Assembly (NCBI RefSeq): GCF_018760785.1
Contig: NZ_JAHHZO010000001.1
Span: 372,001-436,000, forward strand
DNA length: 64,000 nt
Source of the DNA: Rhizobium sp. CSW-27
Lineage (GTDB): Bacteria; Pseudomonadota; Alphaproteobacteria; Rhizobiales; Rhizobiaceae
Reading direction: 5' to 3'
Part shown: in pieces, positions 50,673 to 60,070 of the stretch
Layout: each line of letters opens with the position of its first letter
How positions within the stretch are numbered: the first letter of the stretch is position 1
Program-made: the position numbers and the translations under genes
The notes under the pieces: model-generated
Database searches by the model: none
Told to the model about the DNA's origin: nothing
Seen by the model: the letters and a program-made list of their open reading frames with translations, nothing else

Positions 50673-52040
50673 TCAGGCGCCCGGCGGCTTCAGCCGCACG
50701 CCGCGCGCCGCGACAAGGGAGAGCGCCGCCATCAGCATGGTGACGCCCCACAGGGCAAAGATCCGCGGTGCCGGCGGCTCTGCCGCCAGCCGTGCCGGCA
50801 GGTTGAACAGCGGGCCGACGCCGCCGAGAAAGCTGGCGCCGATCACATAGCCGCCGGTTTCCACGGACGGTAGCAGGGCGCTCGTCGTCATGCGGTGCTC
50901 GGGATCGGCATCCTCGATGATCGCCTGGCTGGCGCTGCCGAACACCATGGCAAAGGCCGCGCCATTCAGCACCTGCCCCGCCAGAACCAGTGGCAGCAAG
51001 CCGAAATAGAGCCCGTTCGCCACCAGGGCTGCTCCCAGCACCTGCGACAGCGGGCCGATGCGCAGGATGGCCTGCCGCCGTTCCGCCGTGCGGATGCCGC
51101 CGATCGGGAAGGCGGCCACGCTCCAGCTGAGCGACAGCGTGATCAGCACCAGCCCCACCTCGACGGGCGACAGCTGCAGGCGGTGATGCAGCGTATAGGC
51201 GAGGAACACGGTGGACACGCACTGGCCGCCCGTCATCAGCAACAGCAGCCAGCTGCCGCGCCCGACGGTGGAGGAGAAGCCGAACAGCCGTGGCGGCAGC
51301 AGGCGATGCGGCACGAGCGGTGTCTTTGCCCGCCCTTCCCGCGGCAACGCAAACGGCATGGCGAGGAAGAACAGCGCCAGAAGCGGGAGACTGACCGACA
51401 GCGCCGGACGCCAGCCGAAATGCTGCACCACCAGTCCGCCAGCAAAAGGGCCGAGGATCGCCGCCATGGCCCAGACCACGGCTTCGGTGGAAAAGACGCG
51501 CGGCACCAGACGCGAGGGAAACAGATCGGCAATCAGCGTGTAGCAAAGCGCCACGATCCAGCCATCCGCCAGCCCCTGCACGGCGCGGCCGAACAGCAGC
51601 AGCAGGGCGGACGGGGCCGAGACCTGCAGAAGGATGCCGATGCAGTAAAGAAGCCCGGCCAGCATCAGCGCCCGGCGCGCCCCGAACCGGCGGCGCAGCG
51701 GCGCGGCCGACAAGCCGCCGGCAATCACCAGCGTGAAGAAGGCGGCATAGATGAAAGGCAGCAGCGCCAGGCCGCCGAGCGCCTCCATGGCAAGCGGCAG
51801 CACCGGGGCAATCGCCACCTCATTGAAGGCATGCAGGCCGATGCCCGCCGAAACCGCCATCAGCCGCAGGCCATAGGGTGCCGAAAGCAGCGCGCGCCAG
51901 CCGGTGGCCGCATCTGCCGCAGGCACCTCGGCAACCGCCGCGCGCGACACCACATCCCCCGGCACGCCGCCCGTCGCCGGCTTTGCCGCGGCAGGCCCGG
52001 CCGTTGCCACCTGTTTCGAACCACTCGTCATCTGATCCAT
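50673..52040 (-). CDS. MFS multidrug efflux transporter
   Basis: 455 residues, about 12-14 membrane helices. The N-terminal ~50 residues are Ala/Thr/Ser-rich and cytoplasmic; the transporter core runs from [20 protein letters not shown] on, with the MFS loop [20 protein letters not shown]. Related to drug exporters of the EmrB/BmrA type. It is divergent from soxR, and a SoxR box lies in its promoter, which suggests efflux of redox-cycling compounds such as phenazines or quinones. Confidence 0.88.
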   Translation of the reverse strand: MDQMTSGSKQVATAGPAAAKPATGGVPGDVVSRAAVAEVPAADAATGWRALLSAPYGLRLMAVSAGIGLHAFNEVAIAPVLPLAMEALGGLALLPFIYAAFFTLVIAGGLSAAPLRRRFGARRALMLAGLLYCIGILLQVSAPSALLLLFGRAVQGLADGWIVALCYTLIADLFPSRLVPRVFSTEAVVWAMAAILGPFAGGLVVQHFGWRPALSVSLPLLALFFLAMPFALPREGRAKTPLVPHRLLPPRLFGFSSTVGRGSWLLLLMTGGQCVSTVFLAYTLHHRLQLSPVEVGLVLITLSLSWSVAAFPIGGIRTAERRQAILRIGPLSQVLGAALVANGLYFGLLPLVLAGQVLNGAAFAMVFGSASQAIIEDADPEHRMTTSALLPSVETGGYVIGASFLGGVGPLFNLPARLAAEPPAPRIFALWGVTMLMAALSLVAARGVRLKPPGA

Positions 52041-52082
52041 GTTCCCATCCGATCCTTTTGATCTTTTCACGACCGGACAGAG

Positions 52083-52113
52083 CCTGTAGAACCTCAAGAA
52101 TGGTTGAGGTCAA
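52083..52113 (-). promoter_or_regulatory. SoxR-box promoter of the MFS gene
   Basis: On the minus strand TTGACC (52113-52108) and TACAGG (52088-52083) are 19 bases apart. The spacer holds the perfect dyad ACCTCAA-GAATGG-TTGAGGT (52091-52110), very close to the known soxS box core CCTCAAG...TTGAGG. The dyad also covers the soxR start codon at 52100. Confidence 0.75.
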
Positions 52114-52570
52114 GGCGAAATCGGCGGAACGTGCCGTGCGGCGCGAGCTTTCGGTGGGCGAGGTCGCCCGCCGTGCTGGCGTTGCCGTCTCCGCCCTGCA
52201 TTTCTACGAGGCGCAAGGGCTGATCCGCAGCCAGCGCGCGCCGAGCGGCCACCGGCGCTACGGCCGCGACGTGCTGCGCCGCATCGCGGTGATCCGCGTC
52301 GCACAGGCGGCAGGGCTGAGCCTGAAGGAGATCGAACAGGCCTTTGCCCGGCTTCCCGAGGCCCGAACGCCGACGGCAAAGGACTGGGCGAGACTGTCGG
52401 CCGGCTGGCGCGACCTGCTCAACGAGCGCATCCGCCAGCTCACCCGCCTGCGCGACGACCTGACCGGCTGCATCGGCTGCGGCTGCCTGTCGCTTGACCA
52501 GTGCCCGCTGCGCAACGCCGCCGACCGGCTGGGCGAGAGCGGTGCCGGCGCACGGCTTTTGGCGGAGTGA
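52100..52570 (+). CDS. soxR: Redox-sensitive regulator SoxR
   Basis: 156 residues, MerR family. The [2Fe-2S] cluster cysteines C124, C127, C129 and C135 ([12 protein letters not shown]) have exact E. coli spacing. The HTH ([20 protein letters not shown]) and dimer helix are intact. In non-enteric bacteria SoxR directly controls exporters and oxidoreductases, as here with the divergent MFS gene. ATG 52100 lies inside the SoxR box; GTG 52136 is an alternative start that would lie outside it. Confidence 0.95.
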   Translation: MVEVKAKSAERAVRRELSVGEVARRAGVAVSALHFYEAQGLIRSQRAPSGHRRYGRDVLRRIAVIRVAQAAGLSLKEIEQAFARLPEARTPTAKDWARLSAGWRDLLNERIRQLTRLRDDLTGCIGCGCLSLDQCPLRNAADRLGESGAGARLLAE

Positions 52571-52656
52571 GGGCAGAAGCCGGCGGCGCCGGTGCCCCCT
52601 TCCCCCGCCGCCGCCGCAATCCTATCTCTGCAGGAAGGATCCACACCGGAACGGGC

Positions 52657-53013
52657 ATGGCACGCAAGCATCGGGAAAAGGTCGCGCAATGGTATCATCC
52701 GCCGGAGGCGGAGATCTGTCCCCTGTGCGGACGCGAGATCCCGGAGGATCAGCGCGACCTGCATCATCTGGTGCCGAAGAGCCGGGGCGGCCGGGTGACA
52801 GAGGCGTTGCACCGCATCTGCCACAAGCAGATCCATGCTCTCTTCTCCGAGGCCGAACTGGAGACGGACTATTCCACCGTCGAGGCGCTGCTCGCCCATC
52901 CCGACATGGCAAAATTCGTGGCCTGGGTTTCCCGCAAGCCGCCGGGCTTTCAGGATGGCGCGCATCGCAGCAAGCGGCGGCGCGAGATGCAGAAACCTTC
53001 CGCCCGCTGGTAG
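52657..53013 (+). CDS. HNH endonuclease-like protein
   Basis: 118 residues. CPLCGREI provides a zinc CxxC and LHHLVPKSRGG plus LHRICHKQIHALFSEAEL give the HNH-type His/Asn/His pattern with a second zinc Cys. This is the small HNH (YisB-like) group, usually encoded as a stand-alone gene. The basic ends suggest DNA or RNA binding. Whether it cuts is not known. Confidence 0.83.
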   Translation: MARKHREKVAQWYHPPEAEICPLCGREIPEDQRDLHHLVPKSRGGRVTEALHRICHKQIHALFSEAELETDYSTVEALLAHPDMAKFVAWVSRKPPGFQDGAHRSKRRREMQKPSARW

Positions 53014-53130
53014 CCCCGCCTGCAACCTTCCGCCCTCCCCTCCGTTTGCCGCGCACGGAACGCGATCGCAGCCGGCACGAGGCGGCGTCGGCCGAACCAC
53101 AATTCCGGCACGGGACGGAGGGTGAAGCGA

Positions 53131-53943
53131 ATGCAGGCGATGGCAAGGCGGACGCCGCACGGCAATGACGCGGGCGGCAAAGGCACGGGCGCGGCGGGCT
53201 ATCTGATCGGCTTCGGGCTCGGCGGTTTCTTCGACGGAATCCTGCTGCATCAGATCCTGCAATGGCACCACCTGCTGTCCGCCGTCGACGCCGTGCGCGG
53301 CGACCTGCGGCTGCTGATCCTGTGGGACGGGCTGTTTCACCTGGCGATGTATCTCATCACCGGTCTTGGGCTGTGGGGTCTGTGGCGCCATCGTCAGCGG
53401 CTTGCAACTGCGGGCGGCGACCGGCGGCTGATCGCCCAGTCCCTGCTCGGCTTCGGCAGCTGGCATGCCGTCGATGCGCTTTTCTCCCACTGGCTGTTCG
53501 GCCTCCACCGCATCCGCATGGGCGTGGACAATCCTCTTGCCTGGGATCTTGGCTGGCTGCTGCTGTTCGGCCTGCTGCCGGCGCTGGTCGGCTGGCGGCT
53601 TCTGCGGGGACCCGCGCCGCCGGCGGCAGGCAGCCGGCGCGGGGCGGCATTTCTGGCAATGCTCGCCCTGCTTGCCGCGCCGATCGCCGCACGGTCTCCC
53701 GACTCCGCCTCCGGCGCCACGCTGATGCTGCTTCGCCCCGGCACCTCGCCCGGCATGGCCGCCGCCGGCCTGCAGGCGAGCGGCGCCCGGCTGTTGTGGA
53801 GCAATGCACAGGACACCGTCTGGGCCGTGGACCTGCCGGAAGGCGCCGATCGCGGCGTGCTCTACCGCCATGGCGCGCTGCTGCTGGGCAATGGCCTGCT
53901 GCCCGCCGGCTGCCTGGACTGGTTTGCGCCGCCCGCCACCTGA
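53131..53943 (+). CDS. DUF2243 membrane protein
   Basis: 270 residues with seven to eight membrane helices. DUF2243 landmarks are GYLIGFGLGGFFDGILLHQIL and LFHLAMYLITGLGLWGLWRH, with histidines (WHHLL, DGLFH) that might bind metal. In other bacteria these genes accompany copper or cytochrome oxidase assembly genes (CtaG), which are not present here. The C-terminal third after residue ~180 is Ala/Gly-rich and unusual. ATG 53131 chosen for GGAGG. Confidence 0.82.
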   Translation: MQAMARRTPHGNDAGGKGTGAAGYLIGFGLGGFFDGILLHQILQWHHLLSAVDAVRGDLRLLILWDGLFHLAMYLITGLGLWGLWRHRQRLATAGGDRRLIAQSLLGFGSWHAVDALFSHWLFGLHRIRMGVDNPLAWDLGWLLLFGLLPALVGWRLLRGPAPPAAGSRRGAAFLAMLALLAAPIAARSPDSASGATLMLLRPGTSPGMAAAGLQASGARLLWSNAQDTVWAVDLPEGADRGVLYRHGALLLGNGLLPAGCLDWFAPPAT

Positions 53944-54063
53944 GCGCCGCCCGCGGCTTGCCCGCCATTCCGCAGGGCGGCAGGCGCTGCCCGGTCCGTC
54001 ATCAAACTGCCGGCAGCAGCGGCTATGGCAACCGCGACGGACGGGTATCACGAGGGCAAGATC

Positions 54064-55041
54064 ATGGCGGACACAGGCGCAGCGGGCAAGGACACGGCCG
54101 ATCAGGGCAAGGCATGCACCGCCGATGACCGGCGGGCCGTGTCCCAGGAAACGGCGGCGGCGCTGGTGGCGGCACAGTTTCCGCAATGGGCAGCGCTTCC
54201 CGTTCGCCCGGTCGACGTCAACGGCTGGGACAATTGCACCTTCCGTCTGGGCGATGCGATGAAGATCCGCATGCCGACCGCCATCCGCTATGCCGCGCAG
54301 GGCGAAAAGGAGGCGCGCTGGCTGCCGCATATCGCCGCTCACCTGCCACAAAGCGTCGCGCACGAGCTTCCCGTGCCGGTGGCGATCGGCCGGCCGGGCG
54401 GAGACTATCCCTTCCCCTGGGTCATCCAGAGCTTCATTCCCGGCGAGAGCGCGGCGGCCTCGTCCGCCGTGGACCGCATCGCGCTTGCCGCCGACCTTGC
54501 CGACTGGCTGCTGGCGCTGCACCGGGTGCCGGTGGCGGATGCGCCGCCGGCCGGGCCGCACAATTTCTTCCGCGGCGGCGATCTTTCGGTCTATGACAGC
54601 GAAACGCAGGCCTGCCTGACGCGCGCCGCGGGACGCTATGACCGGGCATCGGCCGCAGCACTCTGGCAGGCGGCCCTCTCCTCCCGCTGGCAGACTGCAC
54701 CTGTCTTCGTGCATGGCGATATATCGGCCGGCAATCTTCTGCTGCGCGACGAAAAACTTGTCGCCGTCATCGATTTCGGCTGCATGGGCGCGGGAGACCC
54801 CGCCTGCGATCTGATGATGACCTGGACCTTCTTTGCCGGCGAAAGCCGCGCGCTGTTCCGCAGCCGCCTCGGCCTTGATGCGGCAACCTTTGCCCGCGCC
54901 CGTGGCTGGGCGCTGTGGAAGGCATTGCTGGCACTCGACAAGCCGGACACGGACGATGGCACCGCCCATCAGGCCGCGCTGCTCGTCATCGAGACCCTGC
55001 TTGCCGAACACCGGGCGGCAGAGCACGGCGCCCCGCTTTGA
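54064..55041 (+). CDS. Aminoglycoside phosphotransferase-like kinase
   Basis: 325 residues. APH fold with the phosphate site near VNGWDNCTFRLGD, the catalytic loop FVHGDISAGNLLLRDEK (His-Gly-Asp) and the metal DFG (VIDFGCMGAGDP). Relatives include macrolide and homoserine kinases; many are housekeeping small-molecule kinases, so antibiotic resistance should not be assumed. ATG 54064 has GAGGG seven bases upstream. Confidence 0.87.
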   Translation: MADTGAAGKDTADQGKACTADDRRAVSQETAAALVAAQFPQWAALPVRPVDVNGWDNCTFRLGDAMKIRMPTAIRYAAQGEKEARWLPHIAAHLPQSVAHELPVPVAIGRPGGDYPFPWVIQSFIPGESAAASSAVDRIALAADLADWLLALHRVPVADAPPAGPHNFFRGGDLSVYDSETQACLTRAAGRYDRASAAALWQAALSSRWQTAPVFVHGDISAGNLLLRDEKLVAVIDFGCMGAGDPACDLMMTWTFFAGESRALFRSRLGLDAATFARARGWALWKALLALDKPDTDDGTAHQAALLVIETLLAEHRAAEHGAPL

Positions 55042-55095
55042 CTTCCGAGCCGCCAAGGCCTATGGCGCCTGAAACACCAGCCAAGGAAGAACGCC

Positions 55096-55398
55096 ATGAG
55101 CGCCGATGACGACGATTACATCTATGACGAAGCAAGCGGCGAATGGCGCCCGGCCTCCGAGCTGAAGGCAGAAGCCGCCAAGGCCTCGGAAGTGCGCGAC
55201 GCCTCCGGCAACCTGCTCGCCGACGGCGATTCCGTCGTGCTGATCAAGGACCTCAAGGTAAAGGGCGCCGGCCAGACCCTGAAACAGGGCACCGTCATCC
55301 GCTCCATTCGCCTGACCGACAACCCGGAAGAAATCGACTGCCGGCACGAGACGATCAAGGGCCTGGTGCTGCGCACGGAATTCGTACGCAAGCGGTGA
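55096..55398 (+). CDS. PhnA family protein (alkylphosphonate utilisation protein PhnA-like)
   Basis: 100 residues. The C-terminal ~70 residues are the PhnA domain (RDASGNLLADGDSVVLIKDL, KVKGAGQTLKQGTVIRSIRL, DCRHETIKGLVLRTEFV). The usual N-terminal zinc ribbon is reduced to an acidic segment (DDDDYIYDEASGEW) without cysteines, common in this branch. Despite the name, a role in phosphonate use is not shown. The RBS is AAGGAAGAA. Confidence 0.88.
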   Translation: MSADDDDYIYDEASGEWRPASELKAEAAKASEVRDASGNLLADGDSVVLIKDLKVKGAGQTLKQGTVIRSIRLTDNPEEIDCRHETIKGLVLRTEFVRKR

Positions 55399-55453
55399 TG
55401 ATTTGGGGGGCAAGGCGCGCCGGCTTTGCGGCGGGCCTCCCTTCTGCGGGCGC

Positions 55454-55594
55454 TTACGATCCGCCGGTTTCGTTTTTCTTCTTCTCCTGATCGTGGTGCC
55501 ACTTGATGGCATAGAACATGCCCACGCCCAGCACGAGGATCTTCAAGGGGAAGAAGACGTAGGGGAACCAGTCCCAGATGTCGGATGTATTCAC
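55454..55594 (-). CDS. Membrane microprotein, 46 aa (GTG start)
   Basis: 46 residues beginning MNTSDIWDWFPYVFFPLKIL from GTG 55594. One membrane helix (residues 9-30, ending GVGMFYAIKW) is followed by a charged tail HHDQEKKKNETGGS. The pattern of aromatic residues, helix and Lys-rich tail strongly suggests a genuine small membrane protein of a type I recall from rhizobia near HerA-like ATPase genes. No strong ribosome site is visible. Confidence 0.6.
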   Translation of the reverse strand: MNTSDIWDWFPYVFFPLKILVLGVGMFYAIKWHHDQEKKKNETGGS

Positions 55595-55807
55595 GGGCGT
55601 ACTCGATCTTGCCTATTGTCAAAATGCCGTAGCGCGAAACGCATGCGAACGACATCGGCCATGTTGACGCAGATGAGCTCGCCGCAGCGTCGATGACGGG
55701 GCACGGGCGGTCCTGGCTCCCCTTTTGCGGGCCGCCTGCCGGCCGGACAAGCCAGGAACGGGGTTCGGCCGTTGCGGCCGGACGCGACAACGCCGTTCTT
55801 CCCGCCC

Positions 55808-57421
55808 CTACCGCTTCAGGCTTCCCAGAATGCCCCGCACAAGCGCGCGGCCGAGCTGGTTGGCGACCTGGCTCGCGACGGAGCGGGCGGCACTCTTCAT
55901 GGCGGCCTCCAGCACGGTTTCGCGCTGATAGCCGCTGGAGCGGGTGCCGCGCGGGCTGCGTTGCGGATCGCGCGCCACGTCTTCCGAAGCGGGATCGAAG
56001 CCCGGCAGTTTCCAGCGACCGGCGGCCTTGTCTGCCGGCGGCGTGTGGCGGGGGCTTTCCCAGGGCGAGGCGGAGGGCTGCGGTTCGGGCGATGGGACCG
56101 CAGCGGCCTCGACGGACTTTCCGGCGCGGGCCATGAGGATTTCGAAGGCGGATTCGCGGTCGAGATCGGTGTCGTAAAGGCCGGCAACCGGGCTTTGCGC
56201 CATCACCTGCCGGCGCTCCTCGTCTAAGAGCGGGCCGATGCGGGCGGCGGGCGGGCGGATCAGCGTGCGTTCCACCACCGAGGGCGCACCCTTGCCTTCG
56301 AGGGTCGAGACCAGCGCCTCGCCGGTACCAAGCAGCGTGATCGCCTCTTCCGTGCGGAAATCCGGATTGGGCCGGAAGGTTTCTGCGGCCGTCCGCACCG
56401 CCTTCTGCTCGCGCGGGCTATAGGCGCGCAGCGCATGCTGCACCCGGTTGCCGAGCTGGGCGAGCACCGTTTCCGGCACGTCGAGCGGATTCTGGGTGAT
56501 GAAATAGATGCCGACGCCCTTGGAGCGGATGAGGCGCACCACCTGTTCCACCCGCTCCAGCAGCACCTTCGGCGCCTCGGAAAACAGAAGATGCGCCTCG
56601 TCGAAGAAGAAGACCAGCTTCGGCTTGTCCGGATCGCCCACTTCCGGCAGCGCCTCGAACAGTTCGGACAGCAGCCAGAGCAGGAAGGTGGCGTAAAGCC
56701 TCGGATTCATCATCAGCCGGTCGGCGGCAAGCACGGAGATGACGCCCCGCCCATCGGGCGCCGTGCGCATGATGTCGGTGATCTCAAGCGCCGGCTCGCC
56801 GAAGAAATGCTCCGCCCCCTGGCTTTCAAGAACGAGCAGGCCGCGCTGCAGCGAGCCGATCGAGGCCCTGGAAACGAAGCCGAAGCGCTCGGAAATCGCC
56901 GTGGCCTCTCCGGCCATGTAGGTCAGAAGCGCCTGCAGGTCCTTGAGGTCGAGCAGCGGCAGGCCGCCCTCGTCGGCAATCTTGAAGGCGATGTTCAGGA
57001 CGCCCTCCTGCGCCTCCGTCGCATCCATCAGCCGGGCCAGCAGCAGCGGCCCCATCTCGGCAACGGTGGCGCGAACCCGGTGGCCCTTCTCGCCGTAGAG
57101 ATCCCAGAAGATCACCGGGAAAGCGGCATTGTCATAATCGGCAAAGCGGATTTCCTCCGCCCGCTTCAGCAGAAAATCCTTCGGTTCACCGAGGGCGGCG
57201 ATGCCGGAAAGATCGCCCTTGATGTCGGAGCAGAACACCGGCACGCCGGCCGCCGAAAAGCCTTCCGCCAGCATCTGCAGCGTCACCGTCTTGCCGGTGC
57301 CGGTGGCGCCGGTGACGAGTCCGTGGCGGTTGGCGAGCGACAGCTGCAGATATTCCGGCTTCTTCAGCCGGTCATCGGGGTGGCGGCTGGCGCCGATGAA
57401 GAGTTTTCCCGCCTCGTCCAT
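55808..57421 (-). CDS. HerA-like DUF853 ATPase
   Basis: 537 residues. Walker A is GATGTGKT near residue 40, Walker B LVFFFDEAHLLF near residue 270, and the arginine/RNA-like segments (GVGIYFITQNPLDVPETVLA, RVQHALRAYSPREQKAV) match the DUF853/YjgR group of HerA-FtsK ATPases. The C-terminal ~120 residues are low-complexity. It may be a DNA or RNA translocase; function in cells is unknown. ATG 57421 chosen; the gene is divergent from brkB. Confidence 0.9.
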   Translation of the reverse strand: MDEAGKLFIGASRHPDDRLKKPEYLQLSLANRHGLVTGATGTGKTVTLQMLAEGFSAAGVPVFCSDIKGDLSGIAALGEPKDFLLKRAEEIRFADYDNAAFPVIFWDLYGEKGHRVRATVAEMGPLLLARLMDATEAQEGVLNIAFKIADEGGLPLLDLKDLQALLTYMAGEATAISERFGFVSRASIGSLQRGLLVLESQGAEHFFGEPALEITDIMRTAPDGRGVISVLAADRLMMNPRLYATFLLWLLSELFEALPEVGDPDKPKLVFFFDEAHLLFSEAPKVLLERVEQVVRLIRSKGVGIYFITQNPLDVPETVLAQLGNRVQHALRAYSPREQKAVRTAAETFRPNPDFRTEEAITLLGTGEALVSTLEGKGAPSVVERTLIRPPAARIGPLLDEERRQVMAQSPVAGLYDTDLDRESAFEILMARAGKSVEAAAVPSPEPQPSASPWESPRHTPPADKAAGRWKLPGFDPASEDVARDPQRSPRGTRSSGYQRETVLEAAMKSAARSVASQVANQLGRALVRGILGSLKR

Positions 57422-57524
57422 GCAACCGGCCTTCTCTCCGTTCGTTTCGGTCACACGATGTATAGGCCGGGCCGGGCGGATGGGCAACGCGGACGGCCTC
57501 GGCAACCAGCAGGAGCGGCAGACG

Positions 57525-58496
57525 ATGGCGCAGACCACGGCAGGCGATGGCAGGGCACGCGGACGCGAGGCGGAGCGCCCGAGCGACATTCCGGCCCGCG
57601 GTCTGATGGACGTGCTGTGGCGCGTCTGGGGCGCGCTGCAGGAGGACCGGGCCATGCTGGTGGCCGCCGGCGTGACCTTCTATCTGCTGCTGGCCATCTT
57701 CCCGGCCATGACGGCGCTCGTCTCGCTCTACGGCTTCGTTGCCGATCCGGCGGCGATCACCGAACGGCTGTCCTTCCTGCGCGAGATCATGCCGGCCGAT
57801 GCGCTGAACCTGTTCTTCGGCCAGTTGCAGTCGCTGGCCGGGGAGCAGCGCAGCGCGCTCAGCTTCGGTCTCGTCTTCGGCCTGTGCGTGGCGCTGTGGA
57901 GCGCCAACAACGGCGTGAAGGCGCTGTTCGAGGCGATGAACATCGCTTATGCGGAAGAGGAGAAACGCAGCTTCCTGCGGCTCAACCTGGTGGCCTTCGC
58001 CTTCACGCTTGGCGGCATGGTGGGCGTCATCCTGCTGGTCATCGGGCTCGGCGTCGTTCCGGCGCTGATCGCGCTGGTCGATCCCGCCGGCGCGGCCGGC
58101 CTGATCATCAACCTGCTGCGCTGGCCGGTGCTGCTGGTGCTGGTGGCAATCGGAATCAGTCTGCTCTACCGCTACGGTCCGAGCCGCGAACGCGCCAAGC
58201 TGCGCTGGGTGAGCTGGGGCGCCGGGCTTGCGGCGCTGCTGTGGCTTGCCGGATCGCTCGGCGTTTCCTTCTACCTGACGCGGATTGCCGATTACAACGC
58301 CACCTACGGCGCGCTTGGCGCGCTGATCGGCTTCCTGTTCTGGACCTGGATTTCCGCGATCATCGTCATCCTGGGCGCGGAACTCAATGCGGAACTGGAA
58401 CACCAGACCGCCCGCGACAGCACCACGGGACCGGAACAGCCGATGGGCCAGCGCGGCGCCACCATGGCCGATACGCTGGGCGAAACCCGCTGCTGA
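57525..58496 (+). CDS. YihY/BrkB family membrane protein
   Basis: 323 residues with six membrane helices in the BrkB pattern: MLVAAGVTFYLLLAIFPAMT, SLYGFVADPAAITERL, RSALSFGLVFGLCVALWSA and WISAIIVILGAELNAELEHQ. BrkB is not an RNase but an integral membrane protein of unclear role in envelope stability. ATG 57525 has AGGAG nine bases upstream. Divergent from the HerA-like gene. Confidence 0.9.
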   Translation: MAQTTAGDGRARGREAERPSDIPARGLMDVLWRVWGALQEDRAMLVAAGVTFYLLLAIFPAMTALVSLYGFVADPAAITERLSFLREIMPADALNLFFGQLQSLAGEQRSALSFGLVFGLCVALWSANNGVKALFEAMNIAYAEEEKRSFLRLNLVAFAFTLGGMVGVILLVIGLGVVPALIALVDPAGAAGLIINLLRWPVLLVLVAIGISLLYRYGPSRERAKLRWVSWGAGLAALLWLAGSLGVSFYLTRIADYNATYGALGALIGFLFWTWISAIIVILGAELNAELEHQTARDSTTGPEQPMGQRGATMADTLGETRC

Positions 58497-58608
58497 CGCC
58501 GGGCGGCCCGCTTGCGGCCGCGCCCTCTTTCCTTTTGCCGCATCGAGATTTCATCACGACATGCTACCCAGCCCGGACGGCTTGCATCCGGCCGGCGATT
58601 TATTTACC

Positions 58609-58624
58609 TTGACGTTAACGTCAA
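58609..58624. promoter_or_regulatory. Perfect 16-bp palindrome before the DUF2267 gene
   Basis: TTGACGTTAACGTCAA is exactly self-complementary and ends 18 bases before the DUF2267 start codon. It looks like an operator; it resembles sites of LiuR-type MerR regulators, but that assignment is from memory and no such regulator is nearby. Confidence 0.6.
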
Positions 58625-58642
58625 AAACCTGAGGAGAGTTTG

Positions 58643-59032
58643 ATGAACGAGCTGGTTAGCCGCGTGGCAGACAATGTGGGCATCGCGCCGGACACTGCGG
58701 AAAAGGCCGTGGGCATGATGCTGGGCTTCCTGCAGCGCGAGGCCGATGACGGCGCGGTGGCCCGCATGATCGAGGCCATTCCCGGCGCGCCGGAACTGGT
58801 GGCGAAGTTCAACGGCGAAGGCGCCGGTGGCGGCGGGCTGCTCGGCGGGCTGATGTCGGCCTTCGGCGGTGGCGTGATGGCGCTCGGCCAGCAGTTGATG
58901 TCGCTCGGCCTCGGCATGGGCGAAATCACGGCACTTGCCCGCGAGACCATCGCCGTTGCCCGCGAACATGCCGGCAGCGAGACGGTGGACGAAGTGGTCA
59001 ATTCGGTTCCGGGCCTGTCGCAGTTCGTCTGA
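58643..59032 (+). CDS. DUF2267 family protein
   Basis: 129 residues. Two helical parts (NELVSRVADNVGIAPDTAEK, AVGMMLGFLQREADD at the start; GEITALARETIAVAREHAGS, VDEVVNSVPGLSQFV at the end) flank a Gly-rich middle (GGGGLLGGLMSAFGGGV). DUF2267 proteins form a four-helix bundle of unknown function common in rhizobia. ATG 58643 has GGAGAG seven bases upstream. Confidence 0.82.
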   Translation: MNELVSRVADNVGIAPDTAEKAVGMMLGFLQREADDGAVARMIEAIPGAPELVAKFNGEGAGGGGLLGGLMSAFGGGVMALGQQLMSLGLGMGEITALARETIAVAREHAGSETVDEVVNSVPGLSQFV

Positions 59033-59153
59033 CGCCGTTTCCCAAATCCGCACGGCCACCCGTAGCGTGGCCGTGCGATAGGCTGCACCGGGGCGGCGGC
59101 CGGACAACCGCCGCAGGATATCAGCACGTTTCTACCGGGAGAAGCTAAGGGCA

Positions 59154-59975
59154 ATGGCGCCGTCATCGCAAGTGCTGAAGGCTTTCATCGGCTTCGGCCT
59201 GCTGGCCTGTCTGTTCACCTGGATCTGCTGGCTGCCGCTGGCCTTTATCCCCGGCGCCGCCGCTTCCCCGCTGCGCTACCTGCATCTGATCGGCAGTCTT
59301 GGCCCGGCGCTTGCCGGCATCATCTGCACCGGCCTCTGCGGCGGACGCCCGGCCCTTCGTCAGCTGCGGCAGCGCCTGCTGCTCTGGCGCGTGCCCTGGC
59401 CCTGGCACGCTGCCGTCTGGTTCGGTCCCTTCCTGCTTCTGGCAATCGCCGAGATTGCCGCGTTCGGCTGGGCGGCGGGCGATCCGCGCAGCTGGTTGAC
59501 CCGCAGTGCGGAATACCCGGCCCTTCCCCTTGCCGCTTATTGGGCCGCCACGCTGGTCTTCTACGGCTTCGGCGAGGAAATCGGCTGGCGCGGCTTTGCC
59601 CTGCCGCTCCTCCAGACCCGGCTGCACCCCGTACTTGCGACGCTTCTTGTGTCCGGCCTCTGGGCGCTGTGGCACTGGCCGCTTTTCCTGTTTTCGCCCG
59701 GCCTGAGCACGCTCGATGCGCCCGGCGTGGTCGGCTGGCTGTTCAGCCTGGTCACCGGTGCCTTCCTGCTGACGACGATCGTCAACCGCACCGGCGGCAG
59801 CCTGCTGCTCGCCGCCGGCTTCCATGCCACGATGGACATCGCCTTCCTGGGGCCGGCGCCCGTGATGATGATCGTCGGTGCGCTGACGACGCTGCTCGGC
59901 GTGCTGGCGGTCGTGGATTGCCTGCGGCGTGGAAAATCCCCGTTGCACAGGGTGACCCTCTCGTCCTGCCGCTGA
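59154..59975 (+). CDS. CPBP family intramembrane metalloprotease
   Basis: 273 residues with about eight helices. The CPBP/Rce1 active-site motifs are present: EEIGWRGFALPLLQ (two Glu and Arg), WALWHWPLFLF (His) and a later His in LLAAGFHATMDIAF. CAAX-protease relatives in bacteria act on peptides or as bacteriocin-immunity proteins. No partner peptide gene is visible nearby. Confidence 0.88.
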   Translation: MAPSSQVLKAFIGFGLLACLFTWICWLPLAFIPGAAASPLRYLHLIGSLGPALAGIICTGLCGGRPALRQLRQRLLLWRVPWPWHAAVWFGPFLLLAIAEIAAFGWAAGDPRSWLTRSAEYPALPLAAYWAATLVFYGFGEEIGWRGFALPLLQTRLHPVLATLLVSGLWALWHWPLFLFSPGLSTLDAPGVVGWLFSLVTGAFLLTTIVNRTGGSLLLAAGFHATMDIAFLGPAPVMMIVGALTTLLGVLAVVDCLRRGKSPLHRVTLSSCR

Positions 59976-60070
59976 GCCCTGCCACACCTTGCCAACACCA
60001 CCCGGACGCCTCATGCTGGCACAGGCAGCCGCCGCTCTTCACCCTCCGTTAAGCCCGTCGGCAATCTCTA

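Noticed and set aside
54064..55041. Antibiotic resistance gene (aminoglycoside phosphotransferase)
   Set aside because: The fold is shared by many metabolic kinases and the context is housekeeping, so resistance is not claimed.
52258..55056. 932-codon minus-strand open frame
   Set aside because: Runs antisense through soxR, HNH, DUF2243 and kinase genes, each with clear motifs.
56435..58612. 725-codon plus-strand open frame
   Set aside because: First part is antisense to the HerA-like ATPase, second part is out of frame with brkB.
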